A stretch of 25,070 bases of DNA from a virus. Under the pieces are notes generated by a model that saw only the letters and a program-made list of their open reading frames with translations, had not been told where the DNA came from and searched no databases. The position numbers were made by a program, and so were the translations under genes. Where the stretch lies: positions 1 to 25,070 of IMG/VR virus record IMGVR_UViG_3300032284_000079. One strand, given 5' to 3'. Positions 5,186 through 12,207 of the stretch are shown piece by piece (the stretch's first letter is position 1; each line of letters begins with the position of its first letter).

Positions 5186-5548
5186 TTATCTTAACTCACA
5201 CCAACTTTGGATTGAATTTACTGTGCCAGCCGCCCTATAAGTATTTCCACTAGGAATAATAGCTGACAAACCACCGTGACCGTTAGTTGTATAACCGCTT
5301 GAACTATAAAGAACAACAGAGCCATTAATAGTTAAAGTTAACTGACCATCAGCCGTGCTTGCCGCAAAAGCAATTACAACCATTATTGGATAACCAGTAG
5401 AATTTGTATAAGTAGTTGATAATGCCCTGCTTGCAGTTAAATCTTGCCAAGTTTGAGCTGTTGCTCCTGTGCCTATTCCCGCCCCTTGAATTTGCGTAGA
5501 AGCATTAGGAAAAGTTACACCATTAGTTCCATCAACAATAATCGACAT
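5186..5548 (-). CDS. Small tail/fibre-associated protein
   Basis: 120 residues, starting MSIIVDGTNGVTFPNASTQI, an N-terminus found in many phage tail-fibre parts. Residues 35-120 look like one beta-sandwich: STTYTNSTGYPIMVVIAF, LTLTINGSVVLY, a Gly-rich loop, then SAIIPSGNTYRAAG and the terminal IQSWCELR. Such a jelly-roll with a W-x-E-L end is seen in small phage tail proteins. It may be a receptor-binding or fibre-tip domain encoded as its own gene. AAGG precedes the ATG, and only one base separates the gene from the upstream stop. Low-complexity Thr/Ser-rich composition matches the neighbouring fibre genes. Confidence 0.68.
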   Translation of the reverse strand: MSIIVDGTNGVTFPNASTQIQGAGIGTGATAQTWQDLTASRALSTTYTNSTGYPIMVVIAFAASTADGQLTLTINGSVVLYSSSGYTTNGHGGLSAIIPSGNTYRAAGTVNSIQSWCELR

Positions 5549-5549
5549 A

Positions 5550-5951
5550 TTAAACCTTAATGGCTCGTAAGCCTTCTAATGTAGTTACAGGGTCAACTAA
5601 TTTAGTAATATCACGCAGTCTTTGTTTTTCCGCAACAATCGCAGTTGTATCAGCACTTGATTCTTGCGCACGTTGAAATAATACATCTTGTGCTTTTAAT
5701 AAAGGTTCACGTTCAGCACGAAGTCTAGTCTTAGTCATTGCCTTAGCCTTGTCTAAATTAACGCTTACAGAGCCGTTGCTGAGTTCCCACGCATCAAAAA
5801 AATCATTATCTGCTTGTGGGAGTGTAGCGTCATCCACGATGATTGCACCTGATGGACAATCTTTTGCTAAAACTTGCTCAATAGGAAGTTCACCTGTAGG
5901 TACGCAAACAGAAACTCCACCGTTTGTATTACTAAATATAATTACGTTCAT
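5550..5951 (-). CDS. Conserved fibre-region protein, possible fibre-assembly factor
   Basis: 133 residues from ATG 5951, chosen because AAAGGAAAT lies at good spacing; an in-frame extension upstream would run into the neighbouring fibre gene. The N-terminal half (MNVIIFSNTNGGVSVCVPTG, then FFDAWELSNGSVSVN) is beta-rich. The C-terminal half is a charged helix (KAKAMTKTRLRAEREPLLKA) ending in a region with VAEKQRLRDIT. This half resembles small phage proteins placed next to fibres, some of which act as fibre chaperones. Unlike its neighbours it is rich in Lys, Arg and Glu. It sits between two fibre genes, so a part in fibre assembly is the most economical view; not proven. Confidence 0.6.
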   Translation of the reverse strand: MNVIIFSNTNGGVSVCVPTGELPIEQVLAKDCPSGAIIVDDATLPQADNDFFDAWELSNGSVSVNLDKAKAMTKTRLRAEREPLLKAQDVLFQRAQESSADTTAIVAEKQRLRDITKLVDPVTTLEGLRAIKV

Positions 5952-5967
5952 TTTTATTTCCTTTAAA

Positions 5968-6396
5968 TTAGTTACCAAATACAACAACAGATACATAAGT
6001 TGCAGATTGTGCGCCCACAGCATAAACACCTGTATTAACTCTAAATGCCGTAGTTGTTGGTGCTTGATTTGCAGAACTTGATAAAATAGTATTAATTGTT
6101 CCTAAAACAAAATTACTTGAACCAGTTGAAGAACAAGAAATTACAGGCGCATAATTAATATCAGTCGTTGCATTGGTTAAATTTACCGTAAAATCGCCAG
6201 TAGCATTAATAGTTACAGAAGTAACATTGTATGATGAACGAATTGTTGCCGAACCTGAACTACCTGTACCGTTAAAATTTACCCATGCCAAAGCATTAGT
6301 AGTTACACCGTTTGACTGCACTTTAAGGATTCCACTCGCATCAGCAGTTGATACGATGCCATTAGAACTAATACTCGCATTTATGATTGAGGTCAT
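5968..6396 (-). CDS. Tail fibre protein, paralogue B
   Basis: 142 residues, rich in Ser, Thr, Asn and Gly, without charged clusters. Motifs in order: ALAWVNFNGTG, then YNVTSVTINATGDFTVNLTN, then DINYAPVISC, and the terminal YVSVVVFGN. The same order is found in the gene just upstream (6407-6802), so the two are tandem paralogues. The beta-rich repeat-like composition and the Val/Gly-Asn end are typical of phage fibre tips. AAAGGAT gives a good ribosome site. It is followed by the probable fibre-assembly gene. A role in host surface binding is inferred from place and composition. Confidence 0.72.
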   Translation of the reverse strand: MTSIINASISSNGIVSTADASGILKVQSNGVTTNALAWVNFNGTGSSGSATIRSSYNVTSVTINATGDFTVNLTNATTDINYAPVISCSSTGSSNFVLGTINTILSSSANQAPTTTAFRVNTGVYAVGAQSATYVSVVVFGN

Positions 6397-6406
6397 TGTT
6401 TATCCT

Positions 6407-6802
6407 TTAATTTCCGTAAACCACAACAGATGTGTAAGTAAATGCCGTTGGAGTTGTATTAAAATAAGGAGTAATAATTCCAAATTGAGTTGTTGTTGGA
6501 GTTAAAACTGTCCAAGGTGAATTACTCATAATATTGACACCATAAGCCGCATTTGAACCATTAGGCGAAGCATTAGCAACCACAGCATAATTGATATTAG
6601 ACATTGCAGTTGTTAAATTAATTAAAAAACATCCTGTCGCAGAAACCGTAACCGAACTTACATTAAATCCGCTTCCATAAATTACACCGCCTGTACCATT
6701 AAAACTTACCCAAGCCTTTGCAATACCTGTCATTCCATTTTGAGTAGCTAATACTCCTGTGCTTGCAGTTAGCGTATCTACGTTAATTGTTCCGTATGCC
6801 AT
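6407..6802 (-). CDS. Tail fibre protein, paralogue A
   Basis: 131 residues. An N-terminal segment (MAYGTINVDTLTASTG) is followed by AKAWVSFNGTG, FNVSSVTVSATGCFLINLTT, NINYAVVANASP and the terminal YTSVVVYGN. These match the downstream paralogue block by block, while the N-terminal 25 residues and the central loops differ, as expected for diversified receptor-binding modules. AAAGGAAAT precedes the ATG. The 39 bases before it contain no promoter I can recognise. It is co-oriented with all late genes and probably forms part of the tail fibre or spike complex. Confidence 0.72.
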   Translation of the reverse strand: MAYGTINVDTLTASTGVLATQNGMTGIAKAWVSFNGTGGVIYGSGFNVSSVTVSATGCFLINLTTAMSNINYAVVANASPNGSNAAYGVNIMSNSPWTVLTPTTTQFGIITPYFNTTPTAFTYTSVVVYGN

Positions 6803-6841
6803 ATATTTCCTTTACTTTTTTCTATTTTAAAGTAGTTTTCA

Positions 6842-7453
6842 TTACAATACTACCCATCTTTGACCGCTAGGAATAGTGACCGTAACGCTTGCATTAATGG
6901 TAATAGGCCCTACAGATTCAGCATTTTTATTAGTTGAAAGTGTATAGTTAGCAGTTACAGTCTGACCATTCTCAACAAATACCTGATCGCCACCACCACC
7001 TGTTGCACCACCACCAAGCTGTCCCCATGCACCATTAGCATAGCCCTCAAACTGGTTATTGTCGGTGTTATAGCGAATTTGACCAGCTACAGCAACCGCA
7101 GGGCGTTGAGCAGTAGTTCCTTTAGAAACTAATACAAAACCTGTGCCTTGAAATGTGCCGTTACCTGTAACCGTTAAATCACCCACAATAGTTGGGCTAA
7201 CTAACAATGCGGCTAATTGACTGTATTCAACAGAATCACCAGTAGTAGTACCAACAGCCAAGCCAGTTAGCTTGTTGCTATTCATCTGCAATGAACCTGT
7301 AATCGGTGTCTGACCGTCAGCAGATATAGACTGGGTAAGTCCATTAGCAATGTCTGAAAGCGTTGTATTTGCCCATGTAGAACTAATGGTAGTCCCTGAA
7401 ACAACAGGATTACCAGCAGTTAAATTAAAAGTACCTGATCCGTTGCGACTCAT
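6842..7453 (-). CDS. Tail fibre protein with shared SGQRWVVL end
   Basis: 203 residues. The N-terminus MSRNGSGTFNLTAGNPVVSG and the following ISSTWANTTLSDIANGLTQS is a common virion-attachment domain of phage fibres (residues 1-50). The middle holds a fibre shaft motif (QMNSNKLTGLAVGT, then TIVGDLTVTGNGTF) and the segment AVAGQIRYNTDNNQFEGYAN, a frequent fibre module around residues 120-140. After a Gly-rich hinge (GGGATGGGG) the last 45 residues end in SVGPITIN and SGQRWVVL, almost the same as the end of the 60-residue protein at 18914-19096. Start overlaps the previous stop (ATGA) with AAGGAA upstream. It probably anchors the small fibre modules that follow. Confidence 0.82.
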   Translation of the reverse strand: MSRNGSGTFNLTAGNPVVSGTTISSTWANTTLSDIANGLTQSISADGQTPITGSLQMNSNKLTGLAVGTTTGDSVEYSQLAALLVSPTIVGDLTVTGNGTFQGTGFVLVSKGTTAQRPAVAVAGQIRYNTDNNQFEGYANGAWGQLGGGATGGGGDQVFVENGQTVTANYTLSTNKNAESVGPITINASVTVTIPSGQRWVVL

Positions 7454-9054
7454 GGTTGTGTTCCTTGTGTTGATTGTTGCAACATTAACATTTTTGCTAA
7501 ATTTTGATTAGGCTCATTAGCAGCAGGTTGAATTAATCTATTTTGAATTATTGGCGATAATGCTAATGATCTTGCTGTTGGTCTTAAAGCAAGAGTTGCT
7601 AATGCTGCTGGGTTTGTTATTGATGATAATATTCCAGCAGCTCCCACATCTAAAGGATTAATTTGTGGTCTACTACCCATCATTTCAGTAGTTTGTGAAG
7701 CTTTTGGAAATTGACCTGCAAATTCAGCAACAGTTTTTAATTCATTTGTTAAGGGTTTGCCTTTTTTCAATTCTGAAGCTAATTTTCTAGCATCAATAGT
7801 TCCTGAAGTTGGATTTAGTGCTTTTTCTACAGTATAAGTTTTAGCTATTAATTGACGAGCATCTCTGAATTGTTGTAATAATTCAGGTTTTTCAATATCA
7901 ATTAAATGTTTTTCAATAGCATCTTCTATAACATTAGCCGCTTTTTTATTAACATTTCCTAAAGACGAATCACCTTGAGCATACGCTTTATTAGCATCAG
8001 CTCTTAATGTTTTAATTTTTGCCAATGCAGAATTAACTTCAAAAGATTTACTTTTTAAAGACTCTATAAGATCAACTTCAGGACGTAATTTATCTTGAGG
8101 AAAATCTTTTTCTATTGCTCTAAAATCTTTTACAACATTATCTAAAGCCTCGTGATAACTTTTATCTGGTGTTACACGACCTGATAATTTTAATTTTTCA
8201 TAAGCACTTCCAGCCCCAGTTCTTATGTTTTCTAATATATTTGGTGTAATTACTTCTTTTTCAGGCAATCCTAATGCTTTAGAAACTAAATCATGTGTAA
8301 TTTGTTGATTTTTAGCACTTGCATTTTGTTGAGTAGTTACTTTACCTGATGTCCCTTCTAAAATACGATTTATTAAAGATTCTCGTGCTTGAGTAGGAGG
8401 AATAACATAACCAACATCACGAGCTTTTTCAACGGCATTTGCCATTTGTGGAGTTTGTTCAGGGCCACGCAATAAACTAGCAATTTTAGAACCTGCGGCA
8501 GTTAAACCACCACTTACTCCAGCATTTAATAGAGCAGATTTACCACGCTCAATTAAAGAATCAGGAGTTGTTAAAAATCCTAATGCACCACCTACACCAG
8601 CATTTTTAGTAATTAAAGCTGGTAAAGTTTTAGATGCTGATATTAATTCAGCACCTTTATTTAAAGCACTTACTGGTGAAAAATATGACCCTATTTGACC
8701 TATTGTTCCCATCACAGGATTAGCCTCATTAGCCACATTTGTCATTGCTTGACCAAATTGCGTAATAGGTTTTCCGTATTTAGGACTTGCTAATTCTGTA
8801 ACAGCACCTATATTTTTAATGGTTTCACCACCTAATCCAGCTAATGCACTGCCCATAATACGTTTACTTTCAGGCACATTTTGCATTGCCTCACGCATAT
8901 TTGCTTCATAAGGATTTATTGGTGTTTGAGGTGCTATGTTGTTATTGGATGAAGTCCAATTTGATTTAAAATGTGCTAATGCTTGAGTTTCAGTACCCGA
9001 TCCTTCAACTTCATAAGTCTTGCCATCAGGAGCTGTAATTTCATAAATAGGCAT
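7450..9054 (-). CDS. Probable internal virion / DNA ejection protein
   Basis: 534 residues. The N-terminus MPIYEITAPDGKTYEVEGSG recurs in podovirus ejection and internal proteins. Residues 55-195 are Gly/Ala-rich with hydrophobic helices (GSALAGLGGETIKNIGAV, NAGVGGALGFL), followed by a long charged helical region (about 215-420) and another hydrophobic segment (DVGAAGILSSITNPAALATL, about 470-490). This mix of amphipathic helices suits a protein packed in the virion and put into the cell envelope at infection, as with P22 gp16/gp20 or T7 core proteins; direct homology to those cannot be claimed by eye. It is coupled to both neighbours (TAATG upstream, ATGA downstream). Confidence 0.7.
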   Translation of the reverse strand: MPIYEITAPDGKTYEVEGSGTETQALAHFKSNWTSSNNNIAPQTPINPYEANMREAMQNVPESKRIMGSALAGLGGETIKNIGAVTELASPKYGKPITQFGQAMTNVANEANPVMGTIGQIGSYFSPVSALNKGAELISASKTLPALITKNAGVGGALGFLTTPDSLIERGKSALLNAGVSGGLTAAGSKIASLLRGPEQTPQMANAVEKARDVGYVIPPTQARESLINRILEGTSGKVTTQQNASAKNQQITHDLVSKALGLPEKEVITPNILENIRTGAGSAYEKLKLSGRVTPDKSYHEALDNVVKDFRAIEKDFPQDKLRPEVDLIESLKSKSFEVNSALAKIKTLRADANKAYAQGDSSLGNVNKKAANVIEDAIEKHLIDIEKPELLQQFRDARQLIAKTYTVEKALNPTSGTIDARKLASELKKGKPLTNELKTVAEFAGQFPKASQTTEMMGSRPQINPLDVGAAGILSSITNPAALATLALRPTARSLALSPIIQNRLIQPAANEPNQNLAKMLMLQQSTQGTQP

Positions 9055-10337
9055 TATTTTTTCTCACGAATGGTAAAACCATCATTATTAGATTGTGGTA
9101 TTAATTGAGCATTAGGATTAATTCTAGTGCCTTTTTCTAAATCATTTAAATATTGATTAAATCCGTTTAATTTTGCAATAATTTGTTTATCTGTATCTTT
9201 TGTACTTGGCATAAATGAATTAATACGTTGCATTTCTGATGCACTTTGAGCAGTACCAGCACGTTCTTTTATAACAGCAGATACATTATTAAATACATAA
9301 GCTCTAGCTTGAGTAGCTTCAGGAGATTCATATCTTCCTGCGATTGTTTCTCCTGCTGGCAAGTTTTGTGCTAAACCACGACCAAAACTAAATGCTTTTG
9401 GATTTTGTTTTACAGCATCAATAGCACCTTGAATAGTTGCTCTTTGTTGATTTACTCCAACAATATCTTTAGTTTGTTCAGCACCTAATTTTGGAGCAAT
9501 TGCTTGACCATTTGCCATAACTGGTGTAGCTTGACCTGTATATGTATTAACTAACATTGGGCCATTAGCTGTTTCAATTACTTGTGGTGCATGAGGGGCA
9601 AATACATGATGTTTAGCAGTGCTATAAATAACTTTTCCTGTAAGTGGGTCTACAAATCGTATTTCTGTTCCTGTGTCAATTTGAACAGGTTTATCTTGAC
9701 CTTTATAAACTTCTTTACCATCAACAATTAAACTATTGCCAACAACGTGAGCTTTACCACCGCCACTAGCAATTTCTATAGATTCTCCATTAGCCCCTTT
9801 TCTAAATCGCTTTTGACCTTCATTTAAATTAAATTCTTCAGGTGGTTTAACCATTTCTGTAATTAATGTATTAGCAATATTTGCAGCAATTGGGCTTGTA
9901 GATTTTAATGCTTTCATTAAAGCTAAATCTTTATTTCCTGCTATTGCTGCAACAGGTGCTTTATATTCTCCAACAGGTTCTTCAATTGATCCAATAGCTT
10001 GTGTAGAACCTTGTAACGGTAAATTTCCAACTTGTGCTGGTGTTCCTCTTAATGTTCCAACAATATCTTGAGCTTCTGTTGCATTTCTATTACGAATAGC
10101 CTCGGCTAATGCAGCAGCTCTTGTATCACCTTGTTTAGCAAGATAAGCACCTGTCAACATATTAGCAACAGGTTGTAAATTTTGAAAAAAGCTAGGCGCA
10201 ACAAATCGACCACTTACCATTTGACCTTGTGGTTGTTGATTTTGACTCATTAACATTTCAGCCATTTTTTGCTGACGGTTAATCTGTTGTTGTTGTGCGT
10301 ATTCTTCGGGTGATAAATTGCCGTATTGATCTGCCAT
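9054..10337 (-). CDS. Probable internal virion protein, Gln-rich N-terminus
   Basis: 427 residues from ATG 10337, which overlaps the upstream stop (TAATG) and has GGAG nearby; a start four codons earlier lies inside the upstream gene. Residues 1-45 are Gln/Met-rich (SPEEYAQQQQINRQQKMAEM). A hydrophobic helix follows (FFQNLQPVANMLTGAYLAKQ), then a segment RAAALAEAIRNRNATEAQDI. The middle (about 170-280) is beta-rich with Gly turns (VGNSLIVDGKEVYKG, RFVDPLTGKVIYST), and the end is helical. It lies between the Q-rich protein and the larger ejection-type protein, so it is probably part of the same internal complex. No enzyme domain is recognised. Confidence 0.65.
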   Translation of the reverse strand: MADQYGNLSPEEYAQQQQINRQQKMAEMLMSQNQQPQGQMVSGRFVAPSFFQNLQPVANMLTGAYLAKQGDTRAAALAEAIRNRNATEAQDIVGTLRGTPAQVGNLPLQGSTQAIGSIEEPVGEYKAPVAAIAGNKDLALMKALKSTSPIAANIANTLITEMVKPPEEFNLNEGQKRFRKGANGESIEIASGGGKAHVVGNSLIVDGKEVYKGQDKPVQIDTGTEIRFVDPLTGKVIYSTAKHHVFAPHAPQVIETANGPMLVNTYTGQATPVMANGQAIAPKLGAEQTKDIVGVNQQRATIQGAIDAVKQNPKAFSFGRGLAQNLPAGETIAGRYESPEATQARAYVFNNVSAVIKERAGTAQSASEMQRINSFMPSTKDTDKQIIAKLNGFNQYLNDLEKGTRINPNAQLIPQSNNDGFTIREKK

Positions 10338-10711
10338 TATGAACTCCATCCAGCATTAGGATTGTAACTATCGCCATAAAATTGTTGTGCAGTTGTTGCA
10401 GCTTGACCAATATCAGGTTGTAAAGGATCACGTCCAAATTTAGAATTCATCCATGCTTGTGCATTTTGAACTGGTGTAACTGCATTAGGATCTGTTTTTC
10501 TTAATGCTTGTGCTAAAGCTAACGCATTACCACCACCTTGAGGTGTAGTCTGTCCAGCTTGTTGTACTTGTTGATTCTGTTGTGCAAGTGCAGCGTTTTG
10601 ATTAGCTTGTTGTTGCGCCATATTTTGAAAAACAGGCGATAAACCTTGTTGATTCTGATCAAAGCCAGTTGGCATATACATTGATGTGTACGGATTTTGC
10701 ATATTATCCAT
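10337..10711 (-). CDS. Small Gln/Asn-rich virion-associated protein
   Basis: 124 residues, ATG 10711 with GGAG six bases upstream. Residues 15-60 are very low in complexity (GLSPVFQNMAQQQANQNAAL, then AQQNQQVQQ). The C-terminal half has ALAQALRKTDPNAV, QAWMNSKFGRDPLQP and the end YNPNAGWSS. No charged catalytic residues and no membrane span. It overlaps the upstream gene by eight bases and the next by one. In such phages small Q-rich proteins lie next to ejection proteins; a structural or head-filling role is likely, but I do not recognise a named family. Confidence 0.65.
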   Translation of the reverse strand: MDNMQNPYTSMYMPTGFDQNQQGLSPVFQNMAQQQANQNAALAQQNQQVQQAGQTTPQGGGNALALAQALRKTDPNAVTPVQNAQAWMNSKFGRDPLQPDIGQAATTAQQFYGDSYNPNAGWSS

Positions 10712-11762
10712 TTAACGCTCCATAGTTAACCATTTTGTATCCATCAGGTCGTGTTATAACCGCTTCAGGCATAATTTTTTCAACTTCTTGAGCCATTACA
10801 CCAATAAACTTGCCATGTCCAGCTTCAGCTTTCCATTCAGGCTTGTATTCGTATTCATAAACAGGTAAGCCTTTAAATAACCATCCTAAAGGCACAATGT
10901 TTTCTTTAGTGCGAATATCGGATATTAACGCAGCAGCACCTAATGTGCCACCTAATCCCATCAATCCACTATTAAAGTTAGATTGTGCAGCGTTAGCAGC
11001 GTTAAATCCACCCATTTGAGCGTTGTAACCCATTTGTGCTGCGCCCAATATATCAGGGCCAGCAGTTGTAGCTTGTTGAGGTACATTTTGAAATGTAGGA
11101 TTTTGAACTTGTGCGCCTGTACGCAATGAACTTAAAGTGTTTAGTGGCATATTGTAATTAGTAAGAGCTTGATTATAAGCCTGTTGATTTGCTGATAAAC
11201 CTGTGCCAAATCCTTGTGTTGTTGCAGCAGCCAACAAATCATTTTCTTTTTGACCTTGTGTCATCATTGCTCTGTTATACGCTTCAGAACCTACAGGTAT
11301 TCCAGAATTTGCCAATTGATTATTTAATGCTTCACGACCTTGCTGAATCTGTGGATTCAGACGTTGCATATAAGCATCTTGATACGATTGTCCTGGGTTT
11401 ATGCCAACTGATGGTAAATTAGGATTAAATCCTTGACCCATCGTGTTTTGCACTTGTCCAAGTTGTGAATTGATTGTGCCACCCAAACCTAAACTTGTTT
11501 GATTTTGAGTATCTAAAAGTTTTTGACCGACATCTGATAATGATGTTGTGGCAGTCCAAGTTGGATTGCCATATTGGTCTGTACCATTTTGGGTGTAATC
11601 TAAATTACCATACGGTGTGACTTGATTAACACGATTGGCAGCCGCAGCAGCTCTCGCAGCGTCTAAATTTCCTGTTGCCGTAGCTTGTGCTGCTCCCACA
11701 TAATCAGGCGCAGCAGGTGCTTGAGGAGCTGGTCCTAATCCTAAAAATCCACCACCACCCAT
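10704..11762 (-). CDS. Ala/Gln-rich virion protein with C-terminal S74 chaperone domain
   Basis: 352 residues. Residues 1-275 are rich in Ala, Gln, Asn and Gly (AAQATATGNLDAARAAAAAN and similar), partly helical, and end in a Gly/Ala segment (GLMGLGGTLGAAALI). From residue 281 a peptidase S74 intramolecular chaperone domain follows: SDIRTKENI with Ser281 and a Lys five residues on (the Ser-Lys dyad spacing), LPVYEYEYKPEW, FIGVMAQEVEKIMPEAV and DGYKMVNY. These domains trimerise fibres and cut themselves off just before the Ser. Here the passenger does not look like a beta fibre and the gene lies among ejection-type proteins. AAGGAG precedes the ATG. The domain is about 70 residues, on the short side for the family. 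Confidence 0.82.
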   Translation of the reverse strand: MGGGGFLGLGPAPQAPAAPDYVGAAQATATGNLDAARAAAAANRVNQVTPYGNLDYTQNGTDQYGNPTWTATTSLSDVGQKLLDTQNQTSLGLGGTINSQLGQVQNTMGQGFNPNLPSVGINPGQSYQDAYMQRLNPQIQQGREALNNQLANSGIPVGSEAYNRAMMTQGQKENDLLAAATTQGFGTGLSANQQAYNQALTNYNMPLNTLSSLRTGAQVQNPTFQNVPQQATTAGPDILGAAQMGYNAQMGGFNAANAAQSNFNSGLMGLGGTLGAAALISDIRTKENIVPLGWLFKGLPVYEYEYKPEWKAEAGHGKFIGVMAQEVEKIMPEAVITRPDGYKMVNYGALNG

Positions 11763-11763
11763 A

Positions 11764-12207
11764 TCATTCTCCTTTTAACTTTCTAAGAGGACATTGAATG
11801 TCTAAGTACCGACAATCTTCTTTCCTCATCGCCATAATCACCAAATCCCCATCCATATGAGCATCTGGTATTTCAGCCACAATTTTAAAGCCTAAGTGTC
11901 GGTTTAACCTTAGTGCATCTGTGTTATTAGCACAGATTTGTCCTAGTATAACCTTAACACCTAATTTATTAAAGGGGTAATCAAAAGTTGCCCACAATAA
12001 ATCTTTATTAATCCAATTTACTTCACTAACCGCACCAATATGTATCTGACAAGCATTTGGCATAAAGTTATTAAATCCCACCACCGCCACCAAATTTCCA
12101 TCTATTTCCTGTCCTATACATACCGTTTCTTCAGGTAATGGATGGTTCATTATTCGTACCAACCAATCACCCATATACTGTTGATTTTCAGTCGTAACTC
12201 TCCTCAA
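11764..12207 (-). CDS. GNAT-family N-acetyltransferase (phage type)
   Basis: 147 residues if TTG 12207 is used; this start overlaps the upstream stop (TTGA) and has GGAGG at six bases. A longer frame from TTG 12249 would overlap the upstream gene by 46 bases with no better ribosome site, and the first ATG is well inside the domain. Core motifs: DGNLVAVVGFNNF, the acetyl-CoA region around YPFNKLGVKVILGQICANNT, and DALRLNRHLGFKIVAEIP, which is the classic N-x-x-A-x-x-L-x-x-x-L-G-F end of GNAT motif B. Substrate unknown. Similar genes are often found among podovirus structural genes. The C-terminal tail is short and basic. Confidence 0.82.
   Translation of the reverse strand: MRRVTTENQQYMGDWLVRIMNHPLPEETVCIGQEIDGNLVAVVGFNNFMPNACQIHIGAVSEVNWINKDLLWATFDYPFNKLGVKVILGQICANNTDALRLNRHLGFKIVAEIPDAHMDGDLVIMAMRKEDCRYLDIQCPLRKLKGE

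Noticed and set aside
5178-5190. GATAATCATTATC, a 13-base palindrome like the core of a Fur box
   Set aside because: It spans the end of a late fibre gene and a short gap without any promoter; a single short AT-rich palindrome in an AT-rich genome is easily chance.
5968-6029. Extension of the 5550-5951 gene upstream to about 6029
   Set aside because: It would overlap the fibre gene and has no ribosome site; ATG 5951 has AAAGGAAAT.
5186-7453. Diversity-generating retroelement variable region, as in BPP-1
   Set aside because: No reverse transcriptase, no template/variable repeat pair and no C-type lectin end are seen; the paralogous fibres are plain tandem copies.
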